From positions 22,803-32,307 of the forward strand of contig DIQS01000022.1 in the NCBI GenBank assembly GCA_002427325.1: 9,505 nucleotides of DNA, in the 5' to 3' direction. A program made the position numbers and the translations under genes. Under the pieces are notes generated by a model that ran no database searches, had not been told where the DNA came from, and was given only the letters and a program-made list of their open reading frames with translations. Of this stretch, positions 6,540 through 9,505 are shown in pieces (position 1 is the first letter of the stretch; each line of letters begins with the position of its first letter). This DNA comes from Cloacimonetes bacterium UBA5456 (lineage in GTDB: Bacteria > Cloacimonadota > Cloacimonadia > Cloacimonadales > Cloacimonadaceae).

Positions 6540-8270
6540 ATGAGCTACATTGTGCTTGCCAGAAAATACAGACCGCAAAACTTCTCAGAGGTTTATGCGC
6601 AGGATCATGTAACGCAGATTTTGCAAAGTGCGTTGGAATCCGGACGCATCGCGCATGCATACCTTTTCACGGGACCGCGCGGCGTTGGGAAAACCTCATT
6701 GGCGCGAATCATGGCAAAAAGCCTGAATTGCGAGACGGGACCTACCTCTCATCCCTGTAATGTGTGCGTGAATTGCACAGAAATCACCGCCGGTGTTTCG
6801 CCGGATGTGATCGAGATCGACGGCGCCAGCAATACCGGCGTGGACGACATCCGTGAATTGCAAAGAGAATTGCTCTATGCGGCGAGCGGTGCAAAATATA
6901 AGATTTATATCATCGACGAAGTGCATATGCTTTCCAAGAATGCCTTTAATGCGCTGCTCAAGACTTTGGAAGAGCCACCGCCGAATGTGATCTTCATCTT
7001 TGCCACGACGGAGCCGCAGAAGGTTTTGCCCACGATCATTTCGCGCTGTCAACGCTATGATTTCAAGCGCATTCCCGTGGAGGCAATCGTGCAGAGGCTG
7101 GCGGATCTTGCGCAAAAGGAAAACATCACCATCGATGAAGATTCACTGTATCTCATTGCGCGTAAGGCAGATGGCGGGATGAGAGATGCCCTTTCGCTCT
7201 TGGATCAGACCATCAGTTATTGCGGGGATAAGATTGAGATTGCACAGGTTAGGCAGATCTTTGGCATGATTCCCACTCAGGTATATTTTGAATTTATGCA
7301 AAAAATCAAGGAAGGCGAGACGGCGGGGATTGTCACGAGGCTGCACGCCATTTTCGAAGAAGGGATGGATTTGCAGGAATTTCTCTCGGGGATGCTGGAA
7401 TATCTGCGCTTGGTTTTGCTCTTTAATATCGGTGTTCAACTTCGCGATATCGGCTCTGATGAGATGAATCTCTATAGCGAAATTGCGAAGATGTTTTCGC
7501 AGAGTGAATTGCTCTATGTGGTGAGTCAACTGATTAAAACAAAGAACGATATCAAACAAAGCGGCAATCCCTATCTGCTCATTGAGGCGATGATGATCAA
7601 GCTTTCGCGCATGGATGAGATGGAGGATATCGGGGTTTTGATCGAGTCACTCAAGCATGGTGGCTCGCTTAGTGCACCAAAAATGCAGAAAGCTGCGCCG
7701 ATTGGGAATCGTCCTGAGCCGCAACGGGCTCCGGCTAAGGCAACGCCACGCGCTCAGAGCAGTGCTCCGCTGCCTGAAGCTCCTGTTTCATCGGCTCCTT
7801 CTACTCCGGTTTCACCGCGTGCTCAGAGTTTTGCTCCGAAGGAAGAACTGCCATTGACCGTTACGCCGGAGTCGGTCGATCCCGTGGAAGATGATGAAAC
7901 GCAAGTAATTGAATGCAATCTGGAGAGTCTTAAAAAGAATTGGGGCAAGCTGCTTTCTCGCGTCAAAAAGCAAAGCATGATGGCATTTATCGCCTTGGAT
8001 AAAAGCGAGATTTTGTCTTTGGGCGAGAGAGTTTTGGCTTTGAAAGCAAGCGACAATACAAATATGATGGCATTAAACAAAAATCAAGAAATCATAGAAA
8101 AAGAAATTGAAAAACTTACAGGGAAGAAGCTGGTGCTAAAGCCTACTCTCGATGACGATTATGTCGCTCCGAGCGAGGTGGAAATCAAGCGCAAGACCAT
8201 AGACGAGATCAAGGCGGAAAACCCTGAATTAGCGGAATTCATCAATGAAACGCAAGCGAGGTTGGTCTGA
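6540..8270 (+). CDS. dnaX: DNA polymerase III subunit gamma/tau (clamp loader ATPase)
   Basis: DnaX is the AAA+ motor of the clamp loader, which opens the beta clamp and places it on primed DNA; the long tau form also links polymerase and helicase. From ATG 6540 the 576-residue protein starts MSYIVLARKYRPQNF, the classic DnaX N-terminus. Features are Walker A GPRGVGKTS (45-53), a zinc module with cysteines 64, 73, 76 and 79, Walker B IYIIDEVH with D126-E127, sensor 1 ATTEPQK (155-161), arginine-finger motif SRC (168-170), and sensor 2 GGMRDALSLLDQ (212-223). The oligomerisation domain follows to about 370. Residues ~377-454 are a Pro/Ala/Ser-rich linker, and ~455-576 form a C-terminal tau-like domain with an acidic end. 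I see no A6G slippery heptamer, so a separate gamma product by frameshifting is not supported. The gene is the first of a probable operon with the GT2 gene downstream. Confidence 0.97.
   Translation: MSYIVLARKYRPQNFSEVYAQDHVTQILQSALESGRIAHAYLFTGPRGVGKTSLARIMAKSLNCETGPTSHPCNVCVNCTEITAGVSPDVIEIDGASNTGVDDIRELQRELLYAASGAKYKIYIIDEVHMLSKNAFNALLKTLEEPPPNVIFIFATTEPQKVLPTIISRCQRYDFKRIPVEAIVQRLADLAQKENITIDEDSLYLIARKADGGMRDALSLLDQTISYCGDKIEIAQVRQIFGMIPTQVYFEFMQKIKEGETAGIVTRLHAIFEEGMDLQEFLSGMLEYLRLVLLFNIGVQLRDIGSDEMNLYSEIAKMFSQSELLYVVSQLIKTKNDIKQSGNPYLLIEAMMIKLSRMDEMEDIGVLIESLKHGGSLSAPKMQKAAPIGNRPEPQRAPAKATPRAQSSAPLPEAPVSSAPSTPVSPRAQSFAPKEELPLTVTPESVDPVEDDETQVIECNLESLKKNWGKLLSRVKKQSMMAFIALDKSEILSLGERVLALKASDNTNMMALNKNQEIIEKEIEKLTGKKLVLKPTLDDDYVAPSEVEIKRKTIDEIKAENPELAEFINETQARLV
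8258..8262 (+). promoter_or_regulatory. Candidate ribosome binding site for the GT2 gene
   Basis: GAGGT within the last dnaX codons lies 4 bases before CTG 8267 and 7 before ATA 8270. No ribosome site precedes the first conventional start, TTG 8300. This supports a non-ATG start near the dnaX stop. Confidence 0.5.
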
Positions 8271-9370
8271 TATTCAGCATTATTTTTGCCGTATTCACTT
8301 TGGCATATTTCGTCTTATTAATCTGGCTGGCGGTGGGGCTGAGACGAAGTTTGCCCCCCATAGGTGCTACCAAGGATGCAGCTCAGGAGCCCATCAGCAT
8401 AATTATTGCCGCAAGAAATGAGGAGAATAATCTTGCTCGGCTTTTGACCTCAATCGCACAATTAGAGCCCATTGAGGCAGATTATGAAGTGATCATCGTG
8501 AATGACCATTCCCGGGATGAAAGCCTGGAAATCCTGAGGAAATGGGAGGGGCAGTTCGGCATTCGCGTGATCGATCATCAGGAAAGAATGCCGGGTTTTG
8601 TGGGCAAAAAAGCGGCGCTGCAAAAGGGCATTGAGGCTGCAAAATATGATATCTTAGCATTCACCGATGCGGATTGTAAATTGCCGCCTACTTGGCTCAA
8701 GGAAATCTCACGCGTGATGGACAATGAAACCGACTACATTTTGGGATATTCCACCATCTATCGCAACGATGCGGATACCGATCTCAGGCTGGAAAACTTT
8801 GAGCGAAGCGCATATTTCATCCTCGCTGCGGCGGGGATTGCACACCGAAAGCCAATCACATCAAGTGCTTGTAATATGATCTATCGCAAGTCGCTCTTTG
8901 AAAAGTCGGGCGGATTTGAGGGGATCAGCGAGATCAGGAGCGGGGATGATGATCTCTTGCTCATGAAAATGATGCCGAATATCCGTAAGGCTTATTACAA
9001 TCCTTCGCGCTATATGCAGGTGGATTGTTTTGAGAAGCGCGATTTTGAGACGGTGCATAATAAGCGTATTCGCCAAGCCTCGAAATTCAAATATCATCCG
9101 CGTTTTGTGCAGGTGCTTTCGGCGATGATATTCATCTATTTTGCTATGTTTTATGTGGGCTTGATCAGCTTGTTTTTCCCCAGTAGAAGTCTTATTATTC
9201 TGATTGCCATCACGTTGAAATTTATCTTTGAATTGACGCTGAGCCAAAGGCACCTGGCACTGGCGAAAAAGACGCATATCGGAATACTCTATTTCATGTA
9301 TGTGGTGGCGTTCCCGCTGCAATATCTCTTCTATGCGATAAGGGGCACTCTCGGAAAATATAAGTGGTAA
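8267..9370 (+). CDS. Membrane-anchored family 2 glycosyltransferase (start uncertain: CTG 8267 or TTG 8300)
   Basis: This is an inverting GT-A fold glycosyltransferase, probably transferring a sugar from a nucleotide donor to a lipid or polysaccharide acceptor at the inner membrane; donor and acceptor are unknown. Numbered from TTG 8300, the GT2 core starts at ISIIIAARNEENN (32-44). It has VIIVNDHS (64-71), the GKKAAL segment (102-107), the DAD metal motif (D123, D125), and GDDD (215-218) as the likely base region. Three hydrophobic segments follow at about 269-293, 297-310 and 327-348. In the usual QxxRW position the protein reads KRIRQ (255-259). The frame is open upstream to 8249 and encodes IFSIIFAVFT, which completes an N-terminal membrane helix that TTG 8300 would cut in half. 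No ATG, GTG or TTG exists there, so I favour CTG 8267, which overlaps the dnaX TGA as CTGA and gives 367 residues. TTG 8300 gives 356. Function is confident only to family level. Confidence 0.85.
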   Translation: MIFSIIFAVFTLAYFVLLIWLAVGLRRSLPPIGATKDAAQEPISIIIAARNEENNLARLLTSIAQLEPIEADYEVIIVNDHSRDESLEILRKWEGQFGIRVIDHQERMPGFVGKKAALQKGIEAAKYDILAFTDADCKLPPTWLKEISRVMDNETDYILGYSTIYRNDADTDLRLENFERSAYFILAAAGIAHRKPITSSACNMIYRKSLFEKSGGFEGISEIRSGDDDLLLMKMMPNIRKAYYNPSRYMQVDCFEKRDFETVHNKRIRQASKFKYHPRFVQVLSAMIFIYFAMFYVGLISLFFPSRSLIILIAITLKFIFELTLSQRHLALAKKTHIGILYFMYVVAFPLQYLFYAIRGTLGKYKW

Positions 9371-9377
9371 ATAGTTA

Positions 9378-9505
9378 GTAACGCTGGCTTTATCCGGCCT
9401 GGTGGATTGCAAAGGTCCCCGTTTGCACTTTAAAAAACCTCGACACGAGGACGTGTCGAATCCAACACCAACCTTTGGGCAGGCAACATCTTGTCAAGTC
9501 CTGAA
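9378..9505 (+). repeat. Second copy of the dispersed intergenic element (runs off window end)
   Basis: Beginning 8 bases after the GT2 stop, 9378-9399 matches 4850-4871 at 19 of 22 positions, with shared GCTGGMTTTATCCGGCC. Farther on, 9474-9495 matches 4927-4948 at 19 of 22, with TTTGGGC-GGCAACATC shared. The segment between the two blocks differs and is about 19 bases longer. Positions 9379-9392 also match the right end of the first element exactly in reverse complement (5133-5120). The right arm, if present, lies beyond the window. Confidence 0.75.
9432..9450 (-). terminator. Possible intrinsic terminator for a leftward transcript
   Basis: On the minus strand CCTCG-TGT-CGAGG is followed at once by six T residues (plus-strand A at 9432-9437). 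An alternative 7-bp stem TCGACAC / GTGTCGA (9440-9446 and 9453-9459) overlaps it. This fits a terminator for a minus-strand gene to the right of the window, convergent with the GT2 gene. It lies inside the dispersed element, so the match may be incidental. Confidence 0.35.

Noticed and set aside
7926..7945. Programmed -1 frameshift site in dnaX (CTT AAA AAG)
   Set aside because: The heptamer is T AAA AAG, not A AAA AAG, with no obvious strong downstream stem. The -1 frame would run about 20 more codons before a TAA, past the position expected for a gamma form.

Overview
This window is bacterial chromosome with five protein genes. In order they are the 3' part of uvrA, a cytoplasmic GH13 (alpha-amylase family) glycosidase, a pyrophosphate-type phosphofructokinase on the minus strand, dnaX, and a membrane-anchored GT2 glycosyltransferase. 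GC content looks close to 50%. Shine-Dalgarno sites (AAGGAG, AGGAG) are present and genes overlap or abut. The taxon cannot be fixed from the sequence. The PPi-type PFK would suit an anaerobic fermentative bacterium, and my loose impression is an FCB-group or Cloacimonadota-like lineage; this is a low-confidence guess.

Layout. Positions 1-2568 hold uvrA, missing about its first 100 codons. The GH13 gene (2558-4714) starts inside the end of uvrA, so the two are probably co-transcribed. Positions 4715-5196 form a 482-base non-coding gap between the convergent GH13 and pfp genes. It holds an 8-bp tandem repeat array, a roughly 283-bp element built as a long imperfect inverted repeat, and a short second array next to the pfp stop. 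pfp (5197-6411, minus) and dnaX (6540-8270, plus) diverge from a 128-base spacer that must contain both promoters. The GT2 gene follows dnaX directly and seems to overlap its stop codon through a non-ATG start. After the GT2 stop, the last 135 bases contain the beginning of a second copy of the dispersed element.

Function. The genes are housekeeping: nucleotide excision repair (UvrA), the replication clamp loader (DnaX), maltodextrin or glycogen breakdown (GH13), glycolysis (PFK) and envelope or polysaccharide glycosylation (GT2). GH13 and PFK could both serve intracellular glycogen use, but they sit in convergent transcription units. I see no defence, CRISPR, toxin or prophage system. The least ordinary content is the intergenic repeat family, which recurs at both gene ends, and the apparent CTG or other non-standard start of the GT2 gene.
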